51,511 nucleotides of DNA from Bradymonadales bacterium. GTDB lineage: Bacteria > Bdellovibrionota > UBA2394. The notes under the pieces were generated by a model, which searched no databases, was not told the DNA's origin, and was given only the letters and a program-made list of their open reading frames with translations. Made by a program: the position numbers and the translations under genes. Where the stretch lies: positions 1 through 51,511 of the forward strand of contig REDG01000057.1 of assembly GCA_007693605.1 (NCBI GenBank), written 5' to 3'. This document shows positions 35,037 to 42,875 of this stretch, one piece after another (position 1 is the stretch's first letter; the number at the start of each line of letters is the position of its first letter).

Positions 35037-35261
35037 TTGGGGGTTCGATCAGCTCAACTTAATCTCCAGAAAATATTCTATTTTTTTGTTGACGGGTTTT
35101 TCCAAGCACTATTTTTGTTCTCGCAAATCAAATCAGAATGCTGGCTTTAATCGCCATGTATTTCGCTCTGAAAGCTCAGTCTTAGTCTGGAATAAAAAAA
35201 TTTAAGTGAGTTGCAGTGCGGCCTATAGAGCGAAGATACGGCAGCCAAAAAAGTCCATGTT

Positions 35262-36455
35262 ATGCTCAAGCCTATGAAAGATATGAACTCTGAAAAAACA
35301 TTTGTTGAAGGCCGAAGACTTCCCATGAATTTGGAGACACTAGCCTCAAAAGACCTGCTTCTTTATACGCAAAAACTTGCAGCCTCAGAGAGAAAAATCT
35401 ATGCCGCCGTCATCGAGGCCCTAGAAGAAATCGAGAGAAGAAAGCTCTATCTTGCCAAGGGCTACTCTTCTCTTTTTCTGTTTTGTACAGAAGTCTTAAA
35501 GTATTCCTCCGGAGCAGCGCAAAGAAGAATCGAAAGTATGCGGCTGATTAAGAATTTCCCGAGGGCTCAGAAGACAGAAGTTAAGACTAAACTCCAGAAT
35601 GGAAGCTTGAGTCTTTCGCATTTGAGCCAAGTCTCTAAGGCCCTCCGCTCACTTCCGCCCCAGAGTTGTCACGAAAAAATGCAGTTGCTGTCTGAGGTTG
35701 AAAACACCACTCAAAGGGAGTGTGAGCGAAAATTGATCGAGGCGGGGGTGCCAGAGATTAAGAAAAGAGAAGATTTTCGAGTGGCTTCCAAATCCAGCTA
35801 TCGACTATCGATCACAGTAGATGAAGAGACCAAGAAACTATTAGAGAAATTCATGGGCCTAACGGCTCATCAGAACCCTTGGGCGAGTCGAGAGAAAGCC
35901 TTAAAGATTGCCCTGAAGTTAGCTCTTCAAGAAGTGGAGAAGAGAAAGTTTGGAGTGAGAGGGAATAGGAAGGGGGAGAAATCTAGAAATTTGACGACTT
36001 CCAAAGCGGAAGTCATAAGGGCTGCCAGAAAGAAGAAAGCTTCTGAAGTTGCTTCCGCTACGGAAGTTGTTTCTACCGCGGACAAGAAAAAAGTAATCGT
36101 ACAGCCTAGAAGCAATCGAAGTCGGCATATTCCAACGTCTGTTCGAGCTGAGGTTTGGGAGAGAGATGGCGGGGCTTGTGTTTTTGTGGAACCAAAGACG
36201 GGGAGGGCTTGTCGGTCGAGTTTTGGCTTGGAGTGGGACCATGTATGGGAGTTTTCGAGAGGTGGAGAGTCGAGCGAGGCGAATCTTCGGCTGCTTTGCC
36301 GACAGCACAATATTCAGCGGACTCGCTGGGAGAGGGAAATTTTAGAAAACCAAGTGAATCCTTCGTCAATTCGGACAAAGGAGTCTCAAGAATTAAGCAA
36401 AACTCAAAACTCTAGAACTAGTTTTGAGTTTTGGGTGCCGGAGTTGAGAAGTTGA
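35262..36455 (+). CDS. HNH endonuclease with DUF222-like N-terminal helical domain
   Basis: 397 residues from ATG 35262; ATGs at 35274 and 35283 are also possible. The N-terminal 140 residues are helical (RRKLYLAKGYSSLFLFCTEVL, then SGAAQRRIESMRLIKNFP), a domain typical of repeated HNH genes in Bdellovibrio-like genomes and related to DUF222. A Lys/Ala/Val-rich linker follows. The HNH domain at 287-367 has the DH pair at 326-327 (LEWDHVWEFSRGG), ANLRLLCRQHN ending at His349-Asn350, and Cys at ACVF, RACR and LLC for structural zinc. Its target is unknown. Its 3' end overlaps the convergent oxidoreductase gene by 52 nt. Confidence 0.88.
   Translation: MLKPMKDMNSEKTFVEGRRLPMNLETLASKDLLLYTQKLAASERKIYAAVIEALEEIERRKLYLAKGYSSLFLFCTEVLKYSSGAAQRRIESMRLIKNFPRAQKTEVKTKLQNGSLSLSHLSQVSKALRSLPPQSCHEKMQLLSEVENTTQRECERKLIEAGVPEIKKREDFRVASKSSYRLSITVDEETKKLLEKFMGLTAHQNPWASREKALKIALKLALQEVEKRKFGVRGNRKGEKSRNLTTSKAEVIRAARKKKASEVASATEVVSTADKKKVIVQPRSNRSRHIPTSVRAEVWERDGGACVFVEPKTGRACRSSFGLEWDHVWEFSRGGESSEANLRLLCRQHNIQRTRWEREILENQVNPSSIRTKESQELSKTQNSRTSFEFWVPELRS
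36398..36433. terminator. Palindrome shared by two convergent gene ends
   Basis: CAAAACTCAAAACT at 36398-36411 pairs perfectly with AGTTTTGAGTTTTG at 36420-36433 around an 8-nt loop. It lies inside the last codons of the HNH gene and spans the stop of the oxidoreductase gene. Because of the symmetry both proteins contain TQNS near their ends. It may act as a two-way terminator, although there is no U tract. Confidence 0.6.
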
Positions 36456-37435
36456 TAGGCGGTTTGAACTTCGGAGGCCGAGAAGACTTTCGAGATTTTT
36501 AGTCTCAGGCTCTTCTCTCTTGCCCAATCGATCGCTTCTTGAAAGTGCTGAAGGCTCCCCATGGTGGAGCCCAAGATTTGAAGCTGACGAAAAAACAGAT
36601 GCCGAAGATCCAGTCGAGCTTCAAACCCAGAGGTGGCCCCACAACTCACCAAGCGACCGCCGGTTTCTAACAGGCGAATATTGGTTTCAAAGGAGGCCTC
36701 GCCAATATGATCGAAAATTCGCGCAAATTTTCTGCCCTTAAGTTTCTCCTTTAAGTCCGAACCCATTCCCGAGTGAAAGCTCTGCACCTGAAGCCCTCGA
36801 CCCTCCCAAGGCCTCAACTTTTCTTCAGCGCGAGAAGTCACGAATAATTCTTTGACCCCAAAAGAAATCAAAAGCTCCAAAATGGCATGAGTGACTCCGC
36901 TGCCAGCGCCGTGAACCAAAACAGGGCCCAAAGACGAGTCCTGTTCGTCGGGTCGAATTCCCGCTTTCTCCACAATCATCTGCCAAGCCGTCAATAGAGC
37001 GAGCGGTAGTGCCGCCCCCTCCTCATCACTCAAATGCTCCGGACAAAACACCAGCTCTTTCTCATGAAGAACAAGGCTCTCTTGAAACAAGCCCGATACG
37101 GCCTCCCCCCGAACGGCGAAATCTTTCTGGAGATTCTCGTTGCCCAAACCCAGCCTGCTCGTCCAAGCCGGGTAGGCGAGAACTCGATCTCCCAAAAGAA
37201 ATTTCGAAGACCGAGTTTCGACCACCTTGGCACAAATGTCAGCCCCCGCAATATGAGGAAACTTCATTTTTAAATGGGGCAAGCCGCGAATGACCCACAG
37301 GTCGAGATGGTTTAGGCCTCCGGCTAAAAGCTTGAGTCGAACTTCTCCCTCCTTTAAGTCAGCCTCGTCGAGATCCAAACTTTCATATCGAATCTTGTCG
37401 ACAGAACCCGTCTCCGTAAAAAAAACGGCCTTCAC
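36404..37435 (-). CDS. Zinc-type alcohol dehydrogenase/quinone oxidoreductase family (MDR)
   Basis: 343 residues. It has a GroES-like N-terminal half (AGGLNHLDLWVIRGLPHLKMKFPHIAGADICAKVVE) and a Rossmann half (GPVLVHGAGSGVTHAILELLISFG). AALPLALLTAWQMI is a family hallmark. The lobe-type structural zinc Cys cluster of classical alcohol dehydrogenases is missing, so it is closer to NADPH quinone oxidoreductases. The substrate is unknown. It overlaps the ureohydrolase gene by 4 nt, which suggests an operon with that gene and aminopeptidase P. The end of the gene is formed by the palindrome at 36398-36433. Confidence 0.88.
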   Translation of the reverse strand: MKAVFFTETGSVDKIRYESLDLDEADLKEGEVRLKLLAGGLNHLDLWVIRGLPHLKMKFPHIAGADICAKVVETRSSKFLLGDRVLAYPAWTSRLGLGNENLQKDFAVRGEAVSGLFQESLVLHEKELVFCPEHLSDEEGAALPLALLTAWQMIVEKAGIRPDEQDSSLGPVLVHGAGSGVTHAILELLISFGVKELFVTSRAEEKLRPWEGRGLQVQSFHSGMGSDLKEKLKGRKFARIFDHIGEASFETNIRLLETGGRLVSCGATSGFEARLDLRHLFFRQLQILGSTMGSLQHFQEAIDWAREKSLRLKISKVFSASEVQTAYQLLNSGTQNSKLVLEF

Positions 37436-38298
37436 GAAACTTCACCTAGAGTCGTTTTGAGTGAGCCCGACCTAAAGATAAAGTGATAGGCCAAGAGGGC
37501 CGCGAATCTGGCGGAGTCTTCGGTTGCTGGATCCAATGAGGGTGCGACTTCATATAAGCCCATCCATTGAGAGCGCTCCGAAAATTCACGAACAGCATCA
37601 AGAACCGCCTTCGTCGACAAGCCGACAAGGGTCGGCGCAGAAACCCCACGGATGACAGCCACGGCATCAAGACAAATCGATAAGCCCACCGGACCATCAA
37701 TTTTTGGGCAGGCTTCCTCCCAAGAATGAATCTGAACCCCCCGTTCTCTGCAAAAGTCTAAATGAGACTGGGCACTGCATTGCCACTGAATCCCCCACTG
37801 GATCAGTTTTTTCCCCTCGAACTCCTGAAGAAGCCGATAAAAGGCTGTGCCGGAAGTCACGCGAGACTCATCTAACTCCCGCACATCCAGATGGGCATCA
37901 CAGTTCAAGACCCTGCCATCCCGAACGAACTTCAAATAGTTCGAAGCGTCTGGGTAACCATAATCATGCCCCCCGCCCAGAGAGATTACTCGAAAGCCCC
38001 TTTCAAGGGCCACATGACTCCAACGAGCGGCCTCTTCGTGTCGATCTAAAACTCGGGCTCCCTTCAGTTTATCTTGCAAAACAAAAATCTGAGGCGCTGA
38101 ATCACTCGATCGCCAACAGGCCTTCTCTAAATATTTCAAGATGGCAGCGGGCCCCTCGGCTGCGCCGGGCCTTCCAGAGTTGTTCCGAACACCCTCATCA
38201 TCGGGATAACACAGAATGACAACAGCATTCTCGGCAGAGGCCGGAAGATCTTGAAGCGATACTCTCTTCAGATGCTCCCGCAACCTTGGATCTTTCAT
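37432..38298 (-). CDS. Arginase-family ureohydrolase, formimidoylglutamase (HutG)-like
   Basis: 288 residues. Manganese-site motifs are GGGHD at 108-112, DAHLD at 134-138, and SICLD at 207-211. In the last motif the usual first Asp of SxDxD is Cys209, a form I associate with HutG-like formimidoylglutamases. SGTAFY at 149-154 and GVSAPTLVGL at 218-227 also fit HutG, which hydrolyses N-formimidoylglutamate to glutamate and formamide. No other hut gene is near, so the substrate is uncertain. It overlaps its neighbours by 4 nt and 1 nt, so it lies in a tight operon. Confidence 0.82.
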   Translation of the reverse strand: MKDPRLREHLKRVSLQDLPASAENAVVILCYPDDEGVRNNSGRPGAAEGPAAILKYLEKACWRSSDSAPQIFVLQDKLKGARVLDRHEEAARWSHVALERGFRVISLGGGHDYGYPDASNYLKFVRDGRVLNCDAHLDVRELDESRVTSGTAFYRLLQEFEGKKLIQWGIQWQCSAQSHLDFCRERGVQIHSWEEACPKIDGPVGLSICLDAVAVIRGVSAPTLVGLSTKAVLDAVREFSERSQWMGLYEVAPSLDPATEDSARFAALLAYHFIFRSGSLKTTLGEVS

Positions 38299-39662
38299 TA
38301 AAACCTCGGAAGCCGAAGGGCTTCAATCTCTTGAATTTCTTTTGGGCAAGATCCTGACAAGACCTGAGGCCCTTTCTTTGCGATCGCCACATCATCTTCG
38401 ATGCGAACCCCAATACCCTGATAGTTCGAAGGAATAGAAGAATCCCGCTTTGAAAAATACAAGCCGGGCTCGATCGTCATCACGAAACCCGGCTCCAATT
38501 TAACGGGCTTTCCCTTTTCGTCTTCGTATCGACCCACATCATGCACATCAAGCCCAATCCAGTGACTGACCGAATGGGGCATATACTTCTTCCAAAGGGA
38601 CTTTTTCAAAATCTCTTTCTTTGAATTCTTGATCCACTTCAATGACGCTAGGCCTTCAGAAATCACTTCGACGGCGGCGAGATGAGGTCGATTCCAAGCC
38701 GCTCCCACTCGGGCCGATTCAATGGCCGCTTTCTGAGCCTCTAACACAATCTGATAAACCTCTTTCTGAACTTTGCTAAACTTTCCGTCCGCCGGAAAGC
38801 TGCGCGTGATGTCTGAGGCATATCCTTCAAATTCAGCCCCCGCATCCATCAGAAGAAGCTGACCTTTCTTAATCAGATCTCGGTTCCAATGATAATGCAG
38901 CGTGCAGGCGTTTTCACCCACGGCGCAAATAGTCTGATAGGCCGTGTCGGTGGCCCCTCTTTTTTTGAACTCTCGCTCGGCTTCGGCCACCACCTGATAC
39001 TCAAAGGCTCCGGGCCGAATCATTTGCATGGCTCGAATATGCCCCTCAGAGGCGATCTCAGCGCTCTGTCGCATCACCTGAAGCTCTTCGGTCGACTTGA
39101 TCTTTCGCATTTCCCCCAAGCTCTCACAGAGCCCCACCAGACGATAGGGAGCAAGGGCCCGCGCGCGAAGCTGACAAATCATTTGCATCCAGCTGGCCAG
39201 CTTTCGATCCCATTCTGGGTAGCCCCCCACATCCCAAAACACAGTCGAAACCGCCTTTAGAGAGTCCTGAAGCAGCTCTTCCACTTTTGAATTTTCGATG
39301 GCCTCATCAATGCCTAAGGTTTTGACCGCTCGCTCGGCTCCGAGTCGTTCCCCCTCCCAGATCTCGCTGCCTCGATTTGTCGACAAGTCTCGAGCTCTTA
39401 GAGCCAACACGACCTTGTTCTTGCCCCCAGAGCGACGCATCAACAAAAGGCTCTCGGGCTCTGAAAATCCAGTGAGATAAAAAAAGTTGGAATCTACCCG
39501 AAAAGGATAGTGATTCGTTCGATTCCGTATCTGTTCTGACCCGCTCCAGAAAATGGCGACGAAATCTGGCGACTCTTTTTCGAGGCGTCGAAACAGCTCT
39601 TGTCTGCGCCGTTGATAGCTCTGCTTAGAAAAGGGGCCAAAGAATCGATTTGATTGAGGCAT
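38298..39662 (-). CDS. pepP: Xaa-Pro aminopeptidase (aminopeptidase P)
   Basis: 454 residues from ATG 39662, chosen because AAGGGGAG lies just before it. The frame is open 29 codons further (to 39749), but that part has no ribosome site. The N-terminal domain is typical (YQRRRQELFRRLEKESPDFVAIFWSGSEQIRNRTNHYPFR...DSNFFYLTGF). The pita-bread domain has the metal ligands in LLMDAGAEFEGYASDITRSFP, HSVSHWIGLDVHDVG, MTIEPGLYF and GVRIEDDVAI. It removes the N-terminal residue before proline in the cytosol. It is probably the first gene of the three-gene operon. Confidence 0.95.
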   Translation of the reverse strand: MPQSNRFFGPFSKQSYQRRRQELFRRLEKESPDFVAIFWSGSEQIRNRTNHYPFRVDSNFFYLTGFSEPESLLLMRRSGGKNKVVLALRARDLSTNRGSEIWEGERLGAERAVKTLGIDEAIENSKVEELLQDSLKAVSTVFWDVGGYPEWDRKLASWMQMICQLRARALAPYRLVGLCESLGEMRKIKSTEELQVMRQSAEIASEGHIRAMQMIRPGAFEYQVVAEAEREFKKRGATDTAYQTICAVGENACTLHYHWNRDLIKKGQLLLMDAGAEFEGYASDITRSFPADGKFSKVQKEVYQIVLEAQKAAIESARVGAAWNRPHLAAVEVISEGLASLKWIKNSKKEILKKSLWKKYMPHSVSHWIGLDVHDVGRYEDEKGKPVKLEPGFVMTIEPGLYFSKRDSSIPSNYQGIGVRIEDDVAIAKKGPQVLSGSCPKEIQEIEALRLPRF

Positions 39663-39831
39663 AGCTCCCCTTCTACAAGACTGCCGCCCATCTGTCAGGG
39701 GAATTTGGGGTCCGGAGCGAGGGCTCACCAGCCGCCCGATTGGTCTCATTGCTTTGTCGCTCCGAGTGGCGTCCTAAGGAGACTGGCGATAGAGGCCCGT
39801 CGACTTCTTCTCTCTCCGCGGATCGAGTCTC

Positions 39832-39861
39832 GCTAGTCTGGCACTTTCGTCTCCCGACCCC
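39832..39861. repeat. Second dispersed repeat family, inverted copy
   Basis: GCTAGTCTGGCACTTTCGTC followed by TCCCGACCCC. Its reverse complement matches 34772-34801 at 28 of 30 positions. It lies in the 269-nt gap between aminopeptidase P and the barrel protein. The same gap has CGGAGCGA at 39713-39720 facing TCGCTCCG at 39757-39764, an 8-bp inverted repeat with a 36-nt loop. Confidence 0.75.
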
Positions 39862-39876
39862 AAAAGACCCAAAAAA

Positions 39877-39902
39877 AGAGGGCTAGATTTCTCTAGCCCT
39901 CT
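39877..39902 (-). terminator. Intrinsic terminator of the outer-membrane protein gene
   Basis: AGAGGGCTAGA at 39877-39887 pairs perfectly with TCTAGCCCTCT at 39892-39902 around TTTC. Read on the minus strand the stem is followed by seven T. It lies 30 nt after the stop of the barrel protein and is a textbook Rho-independent terminator. Confidence 0.93.
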
Positions 39903-39931
39903 CTCTGAAGTTAAAATTCTTCGCTGTTTGC

Positions 39932-40759
39932 TTAGAACAAGTAACCCACATTGGCGCCAAAGGCAACGCTCTGACGATCTCGAGTTGTTGAGTCGAGAGG
40001 CAGAGTAACAAAGCCCGCCAAGAGGATTTGGTCGATATTTCCTGAGATCGAAGGAGTCATGGCGTGACGGAATTTCTTGCCTGCGCCAGCAAACTTCGAA
40101 TCCAAGATAATGGCGTTGTACTCGGCATTCACGGCCAAATTAGGAAGCGCTCGCCAAGAAGCCGCTGTTTGCATCGTGAATGTGCTTCGAGCCTTGTCAG
40201 TCGCTCCTGAAACATTCGAGTAGGCATATCCAGCATTTCCTTTGACGGTGAACATTTCGTTCCCGATCCAAAGACCTGCTTGAAGATGTCCGGTCGTCGC
40301 TTTTGGAGTGAATCGGTAAAGCTCAGTCGTTGGGTTTGCAACTGCAACAACACCCGCTTCATCTTTTCTTGAAGTCGGAAGGTAAGCGTCTAAGCTTACT
40401 GCGTATCCCCAAGAAAGATCGTCAGCAGGAGAGCTCAATCGATCAGCCCAAATACCGCCAAGAGAAAAGTTTCCAAGAGAAGAGCGGCTAGTTCCAGCAG
40501 CTTTCGCATTGGCCATATAGAAAGGCAAATTCATATTGATCGCCAATCGATCAATCACGAAATAATCTGCTTTCAATTCAAAAGCCGCAATATTTCCTCG
40601 TCCGGCACCTGGAGTTTGCTCCTTTGTGGGAGTGTCCATAAAGCCAAGAGTGATGTTGTTGTTAGGATCCAAATTGGAACCGACATAGTAAGGGGTCGCA
40701 TAAGCGCTAGAGCCCAACCCAACTAAGCCCAGTCCTAATGCAAGGGTTTTAATTTTCAT
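39932..40759 (-). CDS. Outer-membrane beta-barrel (porin-like) protein
   Basis: 275 residues. A classic signal peptide (MKIKTLALGLGLVGLGSSAYA) is followed by amphipathic strands such as NIAAFELKADYFVIDRLAINMNLPF, GHLQAGLWIGNEMFTVKGNAGYAY and LAVNAEYNAIILD. The end VAFGANVGYLF has the BAM-type terminal Phe. Ala/Gly/Asn-rich composition and a dedicated promoter, leader and terminator suggest high expression. It resembles transporter-type barrels, but the substrate is unknown. The leader contains an unexpected terminator hairpin (see 40797-40826). Confidence 0.82.
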   Translation of the reverse strand: MKIKTLALGLGLVGLGSSAYATPYYVGSNLDPNNNITLGFMDTPTKEQTPGAGRGNIAAFELKADYFVIDRLAINMNLPFYMANAKAAGTSRSSLGNFSLGGIWADRLSSPADDLSWGYAVSLDAYLPTSRKDEAGVVAVANPTTELYRFTPKATTGHLQAGLWIGNEMFTVKGNAGYAYSNVSGATDKARSTFTMQTAASWRALPNLAVNAEYNAIILDSKFAGAGKKFRHAMTPSISGNIDQILLAGFVTLPLDSTTRDRQSVAFGANVGYLF

Positions 40760-40796
40760 TTGTTCGTTTCTCCATTCATGAATGTTGTTCGCTTAG

Positions 40797-40826
40797 AAAA
40801 AAGCCTTCGAAACTCTCGAAGGGCTT
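40797..40826 (-). terminator. Intrinsic terminator-like hairpin inside the barrel gene leader
   Basis: On the minus strand AAGCCCTTCGA pairs with TCGAAGGCTT (one bulged base) around GAGTT, followed by a run of T from the AAAAAA at 40797-40802. It lies between the likely promoter (40844-40881) and the start codon at 40759. It may end a short leader RNA, act as an attenuator, or be the terminator of the upstream TPR gene placed after a new promoter. Confidence 0.7.
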
Positions 40827-40843
40827 ATTCCTTAACCACCAGA

Positions 40844-40881
40844 ACTATCTACATCAGCCAAGCTTTCGTCAACCGATTATA
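40844..40881 (-). promoter_or_regulatory. Promoter region of the barrel gene
   Basis: On the minus strand TTGACG (40872-40867), a 17-nt spacer and GATAGT (40849-40844) form a sigma-70-like promoter. Just upstream there is also a perfect TATAAT (40881-40876) with a weak -35. Either would start a transcript that reads into the hairpin at 40797-40826 before reaching the gene. Confidence 0.5.
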
Positions 40882-40901
40882 GGATAGTTCTACGACCTCT
40901 A

Positions 40902-42203
40902 TTAAAACCAAGATTTGGAAGCTATCCTATTGATTTTTGTGAGTATTTTTGACGCCCCGCGACCTCCCTGTGCGGCGACAGAGCCGCAGGCCGACCGAAG
41001 GCCGTAGTAATAGGACCCCAACTCGTCGAGCCAGAACTCCCCCTTAAAGGGCCAAAACTGCACCAACTCACTGAAGTCCACCCGACCAAGCTGAATGATT
41101 TCAATATCTTCCCTCGTTTCGATGGGCGCTCCCGTCAAAACATTCACCCCTAACTGTAGAATCTCAATCTGAATACTGTCCGCTTGAGCCAAAGCCCCCT
41201 CCAGCTCTGTCTCGATTTGACGCAAGCTTCGCTGAACCTCCTGTCGAAGTCGACCCCTTACAAAACGAAGAGCCTCTTCCGCCTTTTGACGGGCATTTCC
41301 CGTCAACCGTGTCTGCTCTTGAAGAAGCGCCTGGTGAGCTCTTTGTAGCCTCCGAAAACTCGGATCATAAGTGAGTCGGCCTAAGATTCTCGGGCTAATC
41401 GACTGCAAGACCGAGTCGTCAAACAACCACGACTCGACCGATCGCTGACGAAGCTCTCGAATCTGGCCCCGAAGCGGAAGAAACACCTGCTTCATATCTT
41501 CGACTACGAGATTGGCCTGTTCGTACAAACAGAGATGATAGTAAGAGGCTGCCCGAACAATATGAGCTTCTGGATAGAGCATATGATCGGCATAAGGAGT
41601 GATAAAACTGAGCGTCGCCCCCAAGGCCCCATTCATATCTCCCTGAAGATAGAGAGACCAGCCCTTCTCAAAAATCGACTGAAAGAACAGCGGATCGAGT
41701 TGACTGATTCGACTGTAGTAAAAGACTGCTTGTCTATAGTCTTCAACCTCGTGAGCCACTCGGCCCGCCCCCATCAGGGCCAAGGCCACCAGTCGTCTTG
41801 ATAGAGAATGTCTTCGATCAATAAGCTCTCGAAACTGGATCATGGCCTGCTCGTATTTTCTCTCAACCGCCAGGGCCACGGCTTCAAGATAGCGAACCTG
41901 ATCACGATGCCCCTCCACCTGCTGCAGGTACCGACGAGCGGTGGCCACATCAGCGCGATCAAGAGCGCGACCCGCTTCTCGAAAGTAATAGAGCGAACTT
42001 GCAACCGAGTTTTGCGCCCCCTGATAGTCTAAAAAGAAATCAATCTCGTCTTCGAAGAAGGCCTTCTCAAGTGGAGCCAATCGGCCTTCAGCCAAATCAT
42101 AGATCAAGGCCGTCACCGGAGCCTTTCCCCTGACCTCCCGAGCCGTTTGAGCGTCCAAAGAAAGGGATGCAAAAACAATGAGCAAACCAATAAAAAATCG
42201 CAT
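40902..42203 (-). CDS. Exported TPR-like protein
   Basis: 433 residues. A signal peptide (MRFFIGLLIVFASLSLDA) is followed by TPR-like helical repeats (residues 60-250; for example RRLVALALMGAGRVAHEVEDYRQAVFYYSRISQLDP). A coiled-coil part (300-370) follows, then the conserved end QFWPFKGEFWLDELGSYYYGL. I recall this F-x-GE-x-W-x-DELG motif from periplasmic TPR proteins of myxobacteria and Bdellovibrio. GGGGGACGGA precedes the ATG. It follows a barrel gene by 23 nt, an order like gltB-gltC of the myxobacterial gliding machinery, but this link is inferred. Confidence 0.72.
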   Translation of the reverse strand: MRFFIGLLIVFASLSLDAQTAREVRGKAPVTALIYDLAEGRLAPLEKAFFEDEIDFFLDYQGAQNSVASSLYYFREAGRALDRADVATARRYLQQVEGHRDQVRYLEAVALAVERKYEQAMIQFRELIDRRHSLSRRLVALALMGAGRVAHEVEDYRQAVFYYSRISQLDPLFFQSIFEKGWSLYLQGDMNGALGATLSFITPYADHMLYPEAHIVRAASYYHLCLYEQANLVVEDMKQVFLPLRGQIRELRQRSVESWLFDDSVLQSISPRILGRLTYDPSFRRLQRAHQALLQEQTRLTGNARQKAEEALRFVRGRLRQEVQRSLRQIETELEGALAQADSIQIEILQLGVNVLTGAPIETREDIEIIQLGRVDFSELVQFWPFKGEFWLDELGSYYYGLRSACGSVAAQGGRGASKILTKINRIASKSWF

Positions 42204-42226
42204 TCCGTCCCCCTCGACTCTCTGCG

Positions 42227-42859
42227 TTACAACGACTGTCTGAACGGAATCAGAACAGACAGACCCGCCGTCAAAGCGAAGTTATGCGTGATCTTCGTTC
42301 GATCCCCAAAACTTCGATTATAGACATAGTCACGAAATTCAATGCGAGCAGAAAGAAAATCATTGATGAACAAACGAGTCCCCAAACCCACATTCGCCAT
42401 AAACCCAGTGCCAGAGGGCTGGCTGTCATATCGAACGGCCCCCAGGCCTGCCACGGTATAGAGATCGAAGTTCAAAACCGCCCAAGTGAACCAACTGACT
42501 TTTCCGTAGATTGGAGAAAAAATCACAGAACCCTGCCCCAACATCATCTTGTCGGTGTCTCCAAACTGAAAGGCGTAACCTCCTGACAACTCAACTCCCA
42601 GACTCTCGTAAAAATGATATTGATAAGAAGCCAAAGCCAGAGCGAATCCATTGTTATTAAAAATCCCTCCGGCCTGAACGCCGATCTCATGCCGCCCCAC
42701 CTTGGTGAAGAGTCTTTTGTGAATGCTGTGAATGTCTTCTCGATCAAAGAGTCGAAGCTGGTCTCTAATGCTATCCTGCGAAAAAGAGGCCCCAAAGGGA
42801 AGCGAGACAAAAATCAAAAAGCCTAGTAAAACCGATCGAAAGGAGCTAATCGAAGCCAT
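42227..42859 (-). CDS. Outer-membrane beta-barrel protein of the myxobacterial type
   Basis: 210 residues. A signal peptide is followed by a short helical stretch (QLRLFDREDIHSIHKRLFTKVGRHEIG) and an eight-strand barrel (HEIGVQAGGIFNNNG, ESLGVELSGGYAFQFGD, then AGLGAVRYD, GFMANVGLGTRLFINDFLSARIEFRDYVY). This resembles the outer-membrane beta-barrel domain defined in myxobacteria and often encoded beside a TPR protein. It and the TPR gene form an operon. The start lies only 16 nt from the divergent mutase start, so the promoters must overlap coding DNA. Confidence 0.8.
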   Translation of the reverse strand: MASISSFRSVLLGFLIFVSLPFGASFSQDSIRDQLRLFDREDIHSIHKRLFTKVGRHEIGVQAGGIFNNNGFALALASYQYHFYESLGVELSGGYAFQFGDTDKMMLGQGSVIFSPIYGKVSWFTWAVLNFDLYTVAGLGAVRYDSQPSGTGFMANVGLGTRLFINDFLSARIEFRDYVYNRSFGDRTKITHNFALTAGLSVLIPFRQSL

Positions 42860-42875
42860 ACCCGCCCAGTGTATT

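Noticed and set aside
35262..36455. HNH gene as an IscB/HEARO (OMEGA) system with the upstream hairpins as guide RNA
   Set aside because: The protein lacks the RuvC parts and bridge helix of IscB and has a DUF222-like N-terminus. The hairpins are short and do not resemble the large HEARO fold.
39662..39749. Longer N-terminus for aminopeptidase P
   Set aside because: The extra 29 codons have no family similarity or ribosome site, whereas ATG 39662 has AAGGGGAG upstream.
42732..42875. Longer N-terminus for the mutase
   Set aside because: It would lie entirely over the coding start of the divergent barrel gene.
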